From: Methylobacter sp.
GTDB lineage: Bacteria; Pseudomonadota; Gammaproteobacteria; Methylococcales; Methylomonadaceae
Assembly (NCBI GenBank): GCA_026399025.1
Contig: JAPLRU010000108.1
Coordinates: 1-37,260 of the forward strand
Length of the DNA: 37,260 nt
Direction of reading: 5' to 3'
Made by a program: the position numbers and the translations under genes. Under the pieces are notes generated by a model. The model did no database searches and was not told where the DNA came from. It worked only from the letters and a program-made list of their open reading frames with translations. Shown here piece after piece: positions 24,029 through 32,543 of this stretch. How positions within the stretch are numbered: the first letter of the stretch is position 1; each line of letters opens with the position of its first letter.

Positions 24029-24984
24029 AATAACGAAGCGGCGTCGCCGGTATAATCTTGGGCTTCAATGAAGACGTCCATCTGCTGCCCCACATAAACC
24101 GGCAATTGCTTCCGGTCGAAACTGTACAACGCTTGCAGTACGCGCGTATCCACCTGTTCGGTGCTGTCGCCGGTCAACGATTTTTTGGGCACTACGTAAG
24201 GTTCGACATAAGCTAAAACCAAATCGGTTTTAAAGTTTCGATTACCGCGTAGAAAAGCGATGGCCTTGCTGTTTTTATCGAAGCGCCAAGCGTCGTTTTC
24301 GTCGATGTCGACCCGCACATGCAGTTGATCCATATTGCCCAGCACCAGCAACGGCGTACTCAGGGCTCCGGCTTGGGCGAACTCGCCGGGCCGGATATTG
24401 ACTTGCAACACCTCACCGTCGACCGAAGCTTGAACGGTGAGCCGGGCCAACGTGGTTTGCGTAGCGATCAGCGCGGCTTCGGCTTGTTGCACCAGGGCTT
24501 TGGCGCTGCCCAGTCTGGTTGTATTGATCAGCACAGCGTTGCGCCGCCTAAGCAGTTCCTCGGAACTGATGGCGCGCCGGTCGCTGACCGCTTCGGCCAA
24601 ATCGCTCAGCGATTGGGTATCTTTAAGCGAGGCTTGTGCTTCATTAACCCCGGCCTGCGCTTTTGAAAGATCGGCAAGCTTAACGGCTAATTCGGCACGG
24701 GTATCGCGGTCGTCCAGATAAAATAGCGGCGCACCGGCCTTGACCTTGTCGCCCACCTTAACCGCCACGGTCTTGACGATGCCGGATAACGGCGTGCCGA
24801 TAGCAATATTACGGCTTTTCGCCTCGACAATACCGGCCCCGGCAATAAACGCTTTAAACGGTGCCGAAGCGGGCGCCGCCACGGCCGGAGCCACCGGAAT
24901 CGGCTTATTGCTGCTGACGACCATGTACGCCGCAAAAAGGAATCCGGCTGCGGCCAATACCGGTAATGTATATTTGATTTGCAT
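24025..24984 (-). CDS. HlyD/DevB-family periplasmic adaptor
   Basis: This 319-residue membrane-fusion protein has an N-terminal signal anchor (LPVLAAAGFLFAAYMVV), a lipoyl half motif (IAIGTPLSGIVKTVAVKVGD), a coiled-coil hairpin rich in A, Q and E (DLSKAQAGVNEAQASLKDTQ and following), and the second lipoyl half VQASVDGEVLQVNIRPGEFA. It would join the inner-membrane ABC permease to the outer-membrane channel. It lies between the ATPase gene (upstream, with a hairpin repeat in the 108-base gap) and the channel gene (four-base overlap). Confidence 0.92.
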   Translation of the reverse strand: MQIKYTLPVLAAAGFLFAAYMVVSSNKPIPVAPAVAAPASAPFKAFIAGAGIVEAKSRNIAIGTPLSGIVKTVAVKVGDKVKAGAPLFYLDDRDTRAELAVKLADLSKAQAGVNEAQASLKDTQSLSDLAEAVSDRRAISSEELLRRRNAVLINTTRLGSAKALVQQAEAALIATQTTLARLTVQASVDGEVLQVNIRPGEFAQAGALSTPLLVLGNMDQLHVRVDIDENDAWRFDKNSKAIAFLRGNRNFKTDLVLAYVEPYVVPKKSLTGDSTEQVDTRVLQALYSFDRKQLPVYVGQQMDVFIEAQDYTGDAASLL

Positions 24985-25029
24985 GTTAGCTCTTGGCTGT
25001 AATTTTTATGGTTCGGCTATTCGACAAGC

Positions 25030-25088
25030 TCACCGCGAAGACACAAAGTTTATGTGCATTCTTCGTAATCTTCGTGCCTTCGTGGTGA
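25030..25088. repeat. Hairpin repeat, family B, inside the efflux operon
   Basis: Arms TCACCGCGAAGACAC and CTTCGTGCCTTCGTGGTGA flank a short centre. It fills most of the gap between the ATPase and adaptor genes, and its edge is only a few bases from the ATPase stop. Related to 5263-5333 and 30958-31006. Confidence 0.7.
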
Positions 25089-25092
25089 ATTT

Positions 25093-25791
25093 TTAACGTC
25101 CACCTTTCACTCCCACAATATGCCCGTCATCCATTTCGGCAATACGATCGGCGAAATCGAAAATCCGCGCATCATGGGTCACGATGACCAGTGTTCGATC
25201 TTTATGCAAAGCCACGTCTTTGAGCAAAGTCATCACATTACGCCCGGTTTCATGATCCAGTGAGCTGGTCGGTTCGTCGCAAACGATCAACCTCGGGCTA
25301 TGCACCAACGCGCGGGCAATGGCGACGCGTTGCTGCTGTCCGCCGGAAAGCTCCGAAGATAAAGCCTTCACGCGCGCGCCCAAGCCGACTTGCTCCAGCA
25401 CGGCGGCGGCTTTACGCTCGGCTTCCGCGCGTTTCATGCCGTTGATGATCAGCGGCACCGAAACATTTTCCGCCGCACTGAGCGAAGGCAACAAATTAAA
25501 AGCCTGAAACACGAAACCGATATGGCGCGCCCGAAAAGCAAGCTTATGTTGATTGCTCATATTCAGTAAATCCTCGCCGAATACTTCGCAACGGCCGCCA
25601 TCCTGATCGAGAATACCGGCGATGACTGAAATCAACGTAGTCTTGCCGCAACCCGAAGGGCCGACCAACATCATCAACTCGCCCATCGCAATATCCAAAT
25701 TGACGCCGTTCAGCGCGGTGACTTTTTGCTCGCCGGTCGCATAAACTTTGACCACATTCTGACAACGCACCGCCAAGACCGATGAACTCAT
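25093..25791 (-). CDS. ABC transporter ATP-binding protein (DevA/LolD/MacB type)
   Basis: This 232-residue ATPase has Walker A GPSGCGKTT at 44-52, Q-loop FQAFNLLPSLSAAENV, signature ELSGGQQQRVAIARALV, Walker B LIVCDEPTSSLD and the switch histidine in VIVTHDARIFDF. Sequence and context place it in the LolD/MacB/DevA class that powers FtsX-type permeases rather than importers. It starts three bases after the permease stop. The next gene is the adaptor, after a repeat-bearing gap. Confidence 0.95.
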   Translation of the reverse strand: MSSSVLAVRCQNVVKVYATGEQKVTALNGVNLDIAMGELMMLVGPSGCGKTTLISVIAGILDQDGGRCEVFGEDLLNMSNQHKLAFRARHIGFVFQAFNLLPSLSAAENVSVPLIINGMKRAEAERKAAAVLEQVGLGARVKALSSELSGGQQQRVAIARALVHSPRLIVCDEPTSSLDHETGRNVMTLLKDVALHKDRTLVIVTHDARIFDFADRIAEMDDGHIVGVKGGR

Positions 25792-25794
25792 GGT

Positions 25795-26955
25795 TTAGCC
25801 TTTAAACACAATGGCCGGTTCCAAACGAATGACTTTAAGGATGCTGACCAGCGCGGCAAACACGCAAATCAAACTGACCCCGCCGCCGCTAAACAGCAGC
25901 AATTGCCACGGAAATTTGAACGCCAGTATCGAATGACGCATTAAATAACCGAACACAGCGGTCAAGCCCACGCCTAAGCCGTAACCGATAGTCCCCACTA
26001 ACACCGCTTGCAACAAAATCATGCGCAGCAATACCCAATTGCTGGTGCCCATTGCTTTCAGTACGCCGAATTGACGCAGGTTTTCCAAGGTGCAATTGTA
26101 AAAAGTCTGACCGGCAATAGCCGCGCCGACGATAAATCCCAACAGCACCGAAATACCGAAATTAATCGGGATGCCGGTATTATTCATAAAATATTCATAC
26201 GTCAGAGACTTGAATTCTTCTTGCGTGTAAGCCGCCAACCCCGTAGTTGCGCGGATACGCCGGGTTAATTCGGCGAGATTTTGGCCCGGCTTGGCTTTAG
26301 CCAAGACAAAGGACAACAGTTTGCGTTCCTTGGGCGCGTAGCTTTTGGCGCGGGAATAAGTGGTATAAATGACCGGTTGAGACTGAAACGTGCGGGTGAC
26401 TTTGGCGATACCGACCACGATGGCGCGATGATCGTTTAACTCCAGACTGTCGCCGACTTTGAGCGGAATGCGTTTGCCGCCGGGTATAGTCGCAGGCTTA
26501 GCCAATTTATCCTGGGCGCCGTCGATATCGACGATAACCCCGTCGCTACGGCGCAAGTCGTCAACCGATCCTTCCAGCATAAGCGGCGGGCCGCCGATTA
26601 AAGTGGCGTCGTCCAGACCAATCACATTGCAGGTTTGAAAAGTGCCGTTAACCAGCCGGACTTTTAACAGCCCCTTGTACATCGGCATCGCCCACTGCAC
26701 GCCGGAAATGCCGCGCACCCGATAAAGCTCGGTGTCCTGCAACGGCTTGATGTCATCGACGAACTGCACTTTAGCATCCATCACCCAAATATCGGGCAAG
26801 CCGACATCCGATATAAAGCTGTAGGAACGCGCCATCAGCCCCAAAAAAATGGCCGGTTGCTGGGTCATGATCAACGAGGCGAAAGTCAGCCCCATGACGA
26901 TACCGAGATATTTGCCTCGGTCCCCCATCAGCATTTTTATCGCAATGTGATTCAT
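25795..26955 (-). CDS. FtsX/DevC-type ABC transporter permease
   Basis: This 386-residue permease has four expected helices: one near the N-terminus (YLGIVMGLTFASLIMTQQPA), then a large periplasmic MacB-like core (LPDIWVMDAKVQFVDDIKPL and following), and three at the C-terminus (INFGISVLLGFIVGAAIAGQ, MILLQAVLVGTIGYGLGVGL, LLLFSGGGVSLICVFAALVS) ending RLEPAIVFKG. The PDIWVMD segment and separate ATPase recall DevC of the cyanobacterial DevBCA exporter. I chose ATG 26955 (MNHIAIKML); the longer frame adds a polar, non-family stretch. It is the first gene of the exporter operon. Confidence 0.9.
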   Translation of the reverse strand: MNHIAIKMLMGDRGKYLGIVMGLTFASLIMTQQPAIFLGLMARSYSFISDVGLPDIWVMDAKVQFVDDIKPLQDTELYRVRGISGVQWAMPMYKGLLKVRLVNGTFQTCNVIGLDDATLIGGPPLMLEGSVDDLRRSDGVIVDIDGAQDKLAKPATIPGGKRIPLKVGDSLELNDHRAIVVGIAKVTRTFQSQPVIYTTYSRAKSYAPKERKLLSFVLAKAKPGQNLAELTRRIRATTGLAAYTQEEFKSLTYEYFMNNTGIPINFGISVLLGFIVGAAIAGQTFYNCTLENLRQFGVLKAMGTSNWVLLRMILLQAVLVGTIGYGLGVGLTAVFGYLMRHSILAFKFPWQLLLFSGGGVSLICVFAALVSILKVIRLEPAIVFKG

Positions 26956-27043
26956 GATTTGAACTCTATGTTGGCTGAATGTGAAGGATTTTATCATGCA
27001 ACGCAAATTGACAACGCACAACCGTATTCATAGAATACAACGC

Positions 27044-27180
27044 ATGAACCCAATGACCTTATCCCTGAAAATTAACGCACGATGGCTGCGAAAGCTGATT
27101 AGCTTTCACCGCAGTGCTGTTTTTTGGGTTCATTAATCCCATTTTAGCAAAGCAACTGCGGGTCTTGTCCCCGTTGCTTT
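27044..27180 (+). promoter_or_regulatory. Hairpin-rich leader upstream of the EamA transporter gene
   Basis: Three inverted repeats lie in sequence. ATGAACCCA (27044-27052) pairs with TGGGTTCAT (27125-27133). Inside it CTGCGAAAGCT / AGCTTT-CGCAG (27086-27113) is followed by six T. Then AAAGCAA-CGGG / CCCG-TTGCTTT (27149-27180). The first inner hairpin with its T run resembles an intrinsic terminator, so an attenuator or structured leader of the downstream gene is possible. No known riboswitch class was recognised. Confidence 0.4.
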
Positions 27181-27229
27181 AGTCCTGTTTCCGGCAAGAT
27201 TCGCAGTTTTCCATCTTAAGGAGAAATGT

Positions 27230-28171
27230 GTGCATCAACCCGAATCCGTTATCCCGCAAAACCATCGTCAGGCTATTTTCGGTTACTTGTTTGTTTTACT
27301 GGGCGCGTTTGGCTTTTCCGCCAAAGCGGTCCTGGTTAAATTAGCTTACAGCTACAGCCACCAACTGGATGCGATCACCTTGATGGTGCTGCGCATGGCG
27401 ATTTCTTTACCGTTTTTTCTGGTGATTGCGTTATGGTCGGCCAATGATTCGGCAAAAGCAAATGCTGCTCAACGTTTAAACAGACTGGATTGGCTGATGA
27501 TTTTCGGTTTGGGCCTACTGGGTTATTACATTGCCAGCTTACTTGATTTTGCCGGACTGCAATATATTTCGGCCGGTCTTGAACGCTTAATCATCTTTCT
27601 CTATCCGACCTTTGTCATTGTGTTCACGGCGGTGGCGCAACGCAAAGCCATTAATCGTCATCAGGCGCTGGCATTGGTTTTAAGTTATGCCGGAATGATT
27701 TTAGTGTTTGTCGACAACAGAGCGGCCATGGCGTCATCGGGGCTATTTCTCGGTTCGGCCTTGGTGTTGAGTAGCGCAATCGCGTTTGCGTTCTTTTTGA
27801 TGGGCAGCGGCATGATGGTTAAACGTATAGGTTCGACGCGTTTTACCGCGTACTCGATGATCGTAGCCTGCCTGGCGACCGGTCTGCATTTCGTGCTTCA
27901 GCATGGCGTTAAGTTGTTGAATCTGCCGAGCAATGTTTATTGGCTGGCGTTGATCATGGCGGTTTTTTCTACCGTACTGCCGGCGTTTTTTATGAATGCC
28001 GGGATCAGGCGCATCGGCGCCGGTTCGGCATCCATCATCAGTTCTATCGGGCCGATAGGGACCTTGGCGCTGGCGTTTGTGTTGTTAGGCGAAACCTTGA
28101 CCACGGCGCAGCTGGCCGGAACGGCTCTGGTATTAGTCGGTGTTTATGTGGTTAGCCGGGCTAAGACTTAA
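27230..28171 (+). CDS. EamA/DMT-superfamily inner-membrane transporter
   Basis: This 313-residue protein has ten predicted membrane helices made of two EamA repeats. The first runs from about GYLFVLLGAFGFSAKAVLVK to LALVLSYAGMILVFV, the second from ASSGLFLGSALVLSSAIAFA to LAGTALVLVGVYVVSRAK. DMT proteins of this size move small metabolites such as amino acids or their derivatives; the substrate cannot be read from sequence. The start is GTG at 27230 with AAGGAG ten bases before. It is divergent from the exporter operon and preceded by a hairpin-rich leader. Confidence 0.9.
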   Translation: MHQPESVIPQNHRQAIFGYLFVLLGAFGFSAKAVLVKLAYSYSHQLDAITLMVLRMAISLPFFLVIALWSANDSAKANAAQRLNRLDWLMIFGLGLLGYYIASLLDFAGLQYISAGLERLIIFLYPTFVIVFTAVAQRKAINRHQALALVLSYAGMILVFVDNRAAMASSGLFLGSALVLSSAIAFAFFLMGSGMMVKRIGSTRFTAYSMIVACLATGLHFVLQHGVKLLNLPSNVYWLALIMAVFSTVLPAFFMNAGIRRIGAGSASIISSIGPIGTLALAFVLLGETLTTAQLAGTALVLVGVYVVSRAKT

Positions 28172-28248
28172 AAATTAGGTCAGGCCGAGTGTCGAAAGGC
28201 CCATCTTGTTGTCAACGATGGGCAAAAACCTACCCGCTTAGGAACATC

Positions 28249-28452
28249 ACTGCCATTAAGTTAAGGCTGGACAGTCCCTTCTCCCTCCGGGAGAAGGTTA
28301 GGATGAGGGGATCAAATAAGGCTTTTTTCCTTATTTTTATTCTCCTCACCCCAACCCTCTCCAGCAGGAGAGGGAGCTTTTTTCTTATATTCTCCTCACC
28401 CCAACCCTCTCCAGCAGGAGAGGGAGCTTTTTTCTTAACTTAATGGTAGTGA
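28249..28452. mobile_element. Composite inverted-repeat element, family C
   Basis: Ends CACTGCCATTAAGTTAAG (28249-28266) and CTTAACTTAATGGTAGTG (28435-28452) are inverted with one mismatch. The left part (to 28327) is the reverse of window positions 1-80; the right part holds two 50-bp tandem units. It is non-coding and stacked directly against a family E element. Confidence 0.7.
28341..28438 (+). repeat. Two tandem 50-bp units with palindromic core
   Basis: The unit TCTCCTCACCCCAACCCTCT ... CTTTTTTCTTAT occurs at 28341-28390 and again at 28391-28438, essentially identical. The core CTCTCC-AGCA-GGAGAG is a hairpin followed by a T run, so each unit could act as a weak terminator on the plus strand. 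A single diverged unit lies at 13073-13110. Confidence 0.8.
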
Positions 28453-28453
28453 C

Positions 28454-28584
28454 TTAGGAACATGCACGAAATAACTTAAGCTCGTTTTATTTTTAAACCA
28501 TGAAAGGCATGAAGGATTTAAGTCTTCATGCCTTTCATGTCCTTTATGGTAATGGCTTTAAATTAATTTATGTAGGTTCCTTAG
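28454..28584. repeat. Inverted-repeat element, family E, copy 2, with 16-bp palindrome
   Basis: It is bounded by TTAGGAACATGCACGAAATAA and GGTTCCTTAG, matching the ends of 13037-13139. The centre is different: a perfect 16-bp inverted repeat CATGAAAGGCATGAAG / CTTCATGCCTTTCATG at 28499-28514 and 28524-28539. Its right end touches the stop codon of the DUF1810 gene. Confidence 0.6.
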
Positions 28585-28585
28585 C

Positions 28586-29050
28586 TCATTTTGCCTTAAG
28601 TTTTTCTAATAAGTGGAGCGTCAAAATATCCCGCTCGCCGTTAAAATATTTGTCAAGAATACGTGAAAACACCGAGTATGAAGGCGCTACGAAGGCAAAT
28701 AATGTCATCGAAGATTTAAGCTTTAGATCATCGGGATAAGCGAAAATTTCTGAAATCGATCGCCCGTCAACGGCATAAACCGCTTCCGCGCATTCCAACA
28801 GCCTTTTGCCAAGAACGGGATGATTTAAGTACTGTCCGGCTTCTTCCAGGTTCTTAATGGCATAGTGTTTCGAAGTTGCACTGTGACCCAAGCCATCGAT
28901 TTGCGGGAATATATACCACATCCAGTGAGTCCGTTTTTGGCAGCTTGTTAACTCTGCCAGGACATTATCGTAGACGCTTTCTTGCGCATTGGTGAAACGG
29001 CTTAAGTCAAACGGGTTATGCTCGTCGACGCTGTTGCTTACGTTTATCAC
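28586..29050 (-). CDS. DUF1810 family protein
   Basis: This 154-residue protein matches DUF1810: FDLSRFTNAQESVYDNVLAE, THWMWYIFPQIDGLGHSATS, KHYAIKNLEEAGQYLNHPVL, GKRLLECAEAV and a C-terminal FNGERDILTLHLL. The family is small, cytoplasmic and of unknown function. I chose the GTG at 29050 because GGAGG lies six bases before it and the protein then has family length; longer in-frame starts lack a ribosome site. Its stop abuts a repeat element. Confidence 0.88.
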   Translation of the reverse strand: MINVSNSVDEHNPFDLSRFTNAQESVYDNVLAELTSCQKRTHWMWYIFPQIDGLGHSATSKHYAIKNLEEAGQYLNHPVLGKRLLECAEAVYAVDGRSISEIFAYPDDLKLKSSMTLFAFVAPSYSVFSRILDKYFNGERDILTLHLLEKLKAK

Positions 29051-29161
29051 GCTTACCCTCCCCTTGTTTTGCTGGCCCCCAAACTGGAGCTTCATTAATG
29101 AGCGCTGATTTTCCGCTTGGGGACCAGCGTAACCCAAAGATTGAGGACGGAACAAATCACC

Positions 29162-30835
29162 TTAATGACCAATCACCGCCCTTCCCTCGCCGCGCCGATC
29201 GCTCGCCGCAGTTAATTGATGCGTGGTTTTATCCCACTGCACCGCCTGCATATCGCCATAATTGTAAAGTGCTTGTTTCAGTTGATGCCCCATTGCCGCC
29301 AAGCCGACGAGTTCATCCGCCGTGATGGCGTCTTTTTCATATTCAACCACATCCGGCATAAACTGATGATGAAAACGCGGCGCCTGCACCCATGAATCAG
29401 GCTGACCGCCTTGGGCAAAATCCAATGCGGCCAATAACACCATCGAAGTAATCCGGCTGCCGCCGGGCGTTCCCAACGCTGCGACATGCTGGCCGTCATC
29501 GAGAAAAGTCGGCGCCATGCTGGACAACATACGTTTGCCCGGCGCGATCGCGTTGGCGAGACCGCCGACCAAGCCGTAACCGTTCATTGCGCCCGGCAGT
29601 GCGGTAAAATCGTCCATCTCATCGTTCAGCAACACGCCGGTCCCGTCGGCTACCAGGCCTGCCCCAAACGGGAAATTAATGCTCAAGGTTGCGGCAACCC
29701 GATTACCTTGCTCGTCGATAATCGAAAAATGGCTGGTATTGATGCCTTCAGGTTGTGCTTGAATCTCGCCCGACAGCATCGTGCTGGGTAAGGCCTTATC
29801 CAGCCGCAGACTGCTGCGCAATCCGGCCGCATAATCGTCATTCAACAAACGCTTAACCGGCATCTCGATAAAATCCGGATCGCCCAGATATAAAGCCCGG
29901 TCATGATAAGCACGACGCATGGCTTCGACGATAAGATGCTTGCGGGTCAATGCGTCGGCGTGTTTTAAATCGTAGCCCGACAAAATATTTAAAGCCTCGA
30001 TCAACACAATGCCGCCGGACGACGACGGTGCGGCGCTGGTGATTTTTATGCCGCGATAAGTGCCCCTTACCGGCTCCCGCTCGACAACCCGATAATCGGC
30101 AAGATCCTGTTTTGTCCAAATACCGCCCGCCTTGTTGACGCCTTTTATCAATTTATCGGCTATCTCGCCGCCGTAAAAACCATCCCGGCCTGAGTCGGCC
30201 AGTTGTTCCAAGGTATGGGCCAAATCGCGCTGCCGGAGTATCGAGTAGGGTTTTGGAATGTTGCCATGATCCAGAAATATCTGTGCGGTCTGAGCGGATT
30301 TTTTTATCGCCTCGGACCTGAATTTGAGCAATTTCCAGTGTTTTTCGCCGATGGCAAAACCGTTTCGCGCGGCCCGGATCGCAGGTTGCAGGGTTTCCGC
30401 CAGCGGCAAGCGCCCGTATTTTTCCGACAGGTGCGCCAAAGCCGCAGGCATACCGGGGATAGCCGCAGCTAAGGCGCCGTCGAGCGATAACTGGGGAATA
30501 ACCTTGCCGGTCTTATCCAGGAACATCGCTTGATGCGCCGCCAGCGGCGCTTTCTCTCGGCCGTCGATCATGGTTTCAAAACCGTCCGCTTCCCGGTGCA
30601 GCAACCAGTAACCGCCGCCGCCCAAGCCCGAACCGGAAGGCTCGACTACCGCTAATGTTGCGCTGACCGCAACCGCCGCATCGAATACATTGCCGCCTTT
30701 AGCCAAGATTTCAAAACCGGCGGCTGTCGCCAAAGGATGTGCGCTGGCAATTGCCGCTCTGCTGCTATCGGCATAAACCTGAGCCATGCCGAAAACAGCC
30801 GTTAACAACAGTGCGGCGCTATATTTTTTTAACAT
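29162..30835 (-). CDS. ggt: Gamma-glutamyltransferase
   Basis: This 557-residue periplasmic Ntn hydrolase cleaves glutathione and transfers or hydrolyses the gamma-glutamyl group. The start at ATG 30835 gives a classical signal peptide (KKYSAALLLTAVFGMAQVYA). Family marks are AIASAHPLATAAGFEILAKG, SGLGGGGYWLLHR, the autocleavage site before Thr367 in GINTSHFSIID, LLNDEMDDFTA and ALGTPGGSRI. The precursor would split into large and small chains at Thr367. It is monocistronic or followed only by the DUF1810 gene 111 bases away. Confidence 0.95.
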   Translation of the reverse strand: MLKKYSAALLLTAVFGMAQVYADSSRAAIASAHPLATAAGFEILAKGGNVFDAAVAVSATLAVVEPSGSGLGGGGYWLLHREADGFETMIDGREKAPLAAHQAMFLDKTGKVIPQLSLDGALAAAIPGMPAALAHLSEKYGRLPLAETLQPAIRAARNGFAIGEKHWKLLKFRSEAIKKSAQTAQIFLDHGNIPKPYSILRQRDLAHTLEQLADSGRDGFYGGEIADKLIKGVNKAGGIWTKQDLADYRVVEREPVRGTYRGIKITSAAPSSSGGIVLIEALNILSGYDLKHADALTRKHLIVEAMRRAYHDRALYLGDPDFIEMPVKRLLNDDYAAGLRSSLRLDKALPSTMLSGEIQAQPEGINTSHFSIIDEQGNRVAATLSINFPFGAGLVADGTGVLLNDEMDDFTALPGAMNGYGLVGGLANAIAPGKRMLSSMAPTFLDDGQHVAALGTPGGSRITSMVLLAALDFAQGGQPDSWVQAPRFHHQFMPDVVEYEKDAITADELVGLAAMGHQLKQALYNYGDMQAVQWDKTTHQLTAASDRRGEGRAVIGH

Positions 30836-30957
30836 TTTTTCTAAATCCGGAAATGAGGGAATGGAAGAATTATCACAAATCCAGTGTTGCACAGGCAACT
30901 TTCTCCAACGATGCAACCGGTCGACAAGGCGGGCGATGGCTGATTTATTAAGAAAAT

Positions 30958-31006
30958 TCACCACGAAGGCACGAAGAGCGCAAAGTCCTTACTTTCTTCG
31001 TGATGA
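30958..31006. repeat. Hairpin repeat, family B, upstream of ggt
   Basis: TCACCACGAAGGCACGAAG and CTTCGTGATGA form the arms of a short imperfect hairpin. It sits between ggt and the small Q-rich gene, both on the minus strand. It is the shortest of the family B copies. Confidence 0.65.
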
Positions 31007-31074
31007 ATAAGAGATTTTTATTTGAAGATGATTCAGTTTGGAAGCCAAATAGGATGGGTTTCGGCGACGCCATC

Positions 31075-31353
31075 CTATCGGGCTTTTACAGCATCCGAAC
31101 GATTAATAGGGCTTCTGCGTTTAGAAGGCAGCTCATAATAGTGAGCAATATTGTTTCGTCGTTCCGGCTGACGTTGCTGTTGTTCTTGCTGCTGTTGCAG
31201 GTAAATGCTCGTTTCGCTCTGTTGATCTTGTTGCCATTGTTGCATTTGTTGTTCATGACGGGCTCTCAAGCCTTCCAGTTGATCATTCATTTGAAGGTCG
31301 GCCATAATGACTGGCGATATTGATAAAAGTAACGTGGCAAATAAATATTTCAT
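31075..31353 (-). CDS. Small Q-rich exported protein
   Basis: This 92-residue protein has a signal peptide (KYLFATLLLSISPVIMA) and a mature part that is mostly glutamine, glutamate and arginine (HEQQMQQWQQDQQSE, YLQQQQEQQQRQPERR). This composition suggests a coiled coil or disordered periplasmic protein. ATG 31353 follows TAGGAG; the longer frame lacks a ribosome site. No family recognised. Confidence 0.65.
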   Translation of the reverse strand: MKYLFATLLLSISPVIMADLQMNDQLEGLRARHEQQMQQWQQDQQSETSIYLQQQQEQQQRQPERRNNIAHYYELPSKRRSPINRSDAVKAR

Positions 31354-31778
31354 ATTTCTACTCCTACTGTTAAAAATAGCTCGCTTCACTGAAGCTCCAC
31401 TATAGCGCCGACCGAATAGCGGCTCAAGGAGTAATTATGAGGCGTTGCTCCGCCGCGTTTATGTAATTTGCAATTTTACGAGTAGAGACGCGTGGCGCAG
31501 GATTTGCGAATGCTGGAAAATTAGATTACTTCGGAGTAATCGGACGAATGGATGTTGAAAAGCTCGATACCCATAACGCCGGCGTTTCAAACCGCTCAAC
31601 TGATTTCATGTGCGTTATAAGGCGCGCACGGCGCGCCCTACGTAGACAGTCCGGCATCACTCCGGTATAAGCGTTGTGTATAACTATGAGCGCCGAAGCA
31701 TGGGAACGATGCCGTTTTTTGAGATTTTATTGCTTGCTACGTCTGTCTCGGTGGTTTATTGATTGTAGACGGCCTCAA
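31354..31778. other. Intergenic region, no gene recognised
   Basis: It contains the short hairpin GGCGCGC-ACG-GCGCGCC near 31620 and GCATGGGAACGATGCC near 31698, the latter like part of the family F repeat. There is no credible reading frame, RNA gene or U-tract terminator, although it lies between dsbC and the Q-rich gene. Confidence 0.4.
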
Positions 31779-32501
31779 TTATTTTGAAGTTTTCTCGGTT
31801 TCCAAGGCTTCAGCCAACTGTTTTGCCGGCAGGTAACCCGGAAAAATATTACCTTTTTCGGTAACGATCATCGGCGTTCCTTTCACTTCAAAATCTTCAG
31901 CCAGCTGCATGTGCTCATCGACCGGGTTGGCGCAGGTTTTAGCGGGCGGCGTATCGCCTTTTTTGGCCGCGGTTAAAGCGGCTTTACGGTCATCGGCACA
32001 CCACACTGAAATAGCTTTGTGGTAGGACTCGGAGCCTTTACCGGCTCTGGGGAAAAATAAGTACTGAATGGTAATGCCTTCGGCCATGTATTGATCGATT
32101 TCCGAATGCAATTTACGGCAATAGCCGCAGTCGATGTCGGTAAAAATACTGACCGTGTATTTGTTTATTTTGGGTTTGAACACGATCATTTTATCGACGC
32201 CCAGTTTGTCGATAGCTTGTTTGCGAGCGCCGCTCAATTTTTCTTCGGTTAAGTCGGTACGTGCGGCGATATCAACCAAATGCCCTTGAATCAAGTATTT
32301 CCCATCTTCGGACACATAAAATATATTGCCGCCGACGGTCACTTCATAAAGGCCGTTAATTTCGGAAGGTTTAACCGACTCCACTTTGACTGAGGGCATG
32401 GATTTAGTCAGGGCTTGCCTGATCGCATTTTCATCCGCATGCGCGAAGGATAAAGTCAAACCGAGTAAGGGTAACGCGGCAATCTTAATAAGCTTTTTCA
32501 T
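31779..32501 (-). CDS. dsbC: Thiol:disulfide interchange protein DsbC
   Basis: This 240-residue periplasmic disulfide isomerase has a signal peptide (KKLIKIAALPLLGLTLSFAH), an N-terminal dimerisation domain (VESVKPSEINGLYEVTVGGN), a linker helix and a thioredoxin fold with active site CGYC (Cys125, Cys128) and the cis-proline loop GTPMIV. Two further cysteines (VWCADDRK, KTCANPVD) match the structural disulfide of DsbC. It is 42 bases downstream of rseP on the same strand, in the place where relatives often carry bamA. Confidence 0.95.
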   Translation of the reverse strand: MKKLIKIAALPLLGLTLSFAHADENAIRQALTKSMPSVKVESVKPSEINGLYEVTVGGNIFYVSEDGKYLIQGHLVDIAARTDLTEEKLSGARKQAIDKLGVDKMIVFKPKINKYTVSIFTDIDCGYCRKLHSEIDQYMAEGITIQYLFFPRAGKGSESYHKAISVWCADDRKAALTAAKKGDTPPAKTCANPVDEHMQLAEDFEVKGTPMIVTEKGNIFPGYLPAKQLAEALETEKTSK

Positions 32502-32543
32502 AATGTTCCTGGGTGAGTTTATAAGGCGTGTACGCTAGCTGAA

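Noticed and set aside
28192..28216. Hairpin GCCCATC / GATGGGC as terminator of the EamA gene
   Set aside because: The stem is only seven base pairs and is followed by A, not T, on the relevant strand.
28341..28438. Possible CRISPR-like array
   Set aside because: Only two directly adjacent units without spacers; it is a simple tandem duplication.
28189..28443. Open frame of 84 codons after the EamA gene
   Set aside because: It is made of the family C element and the 50-bp tandem units, giving repeated peptide segments of low complexity.
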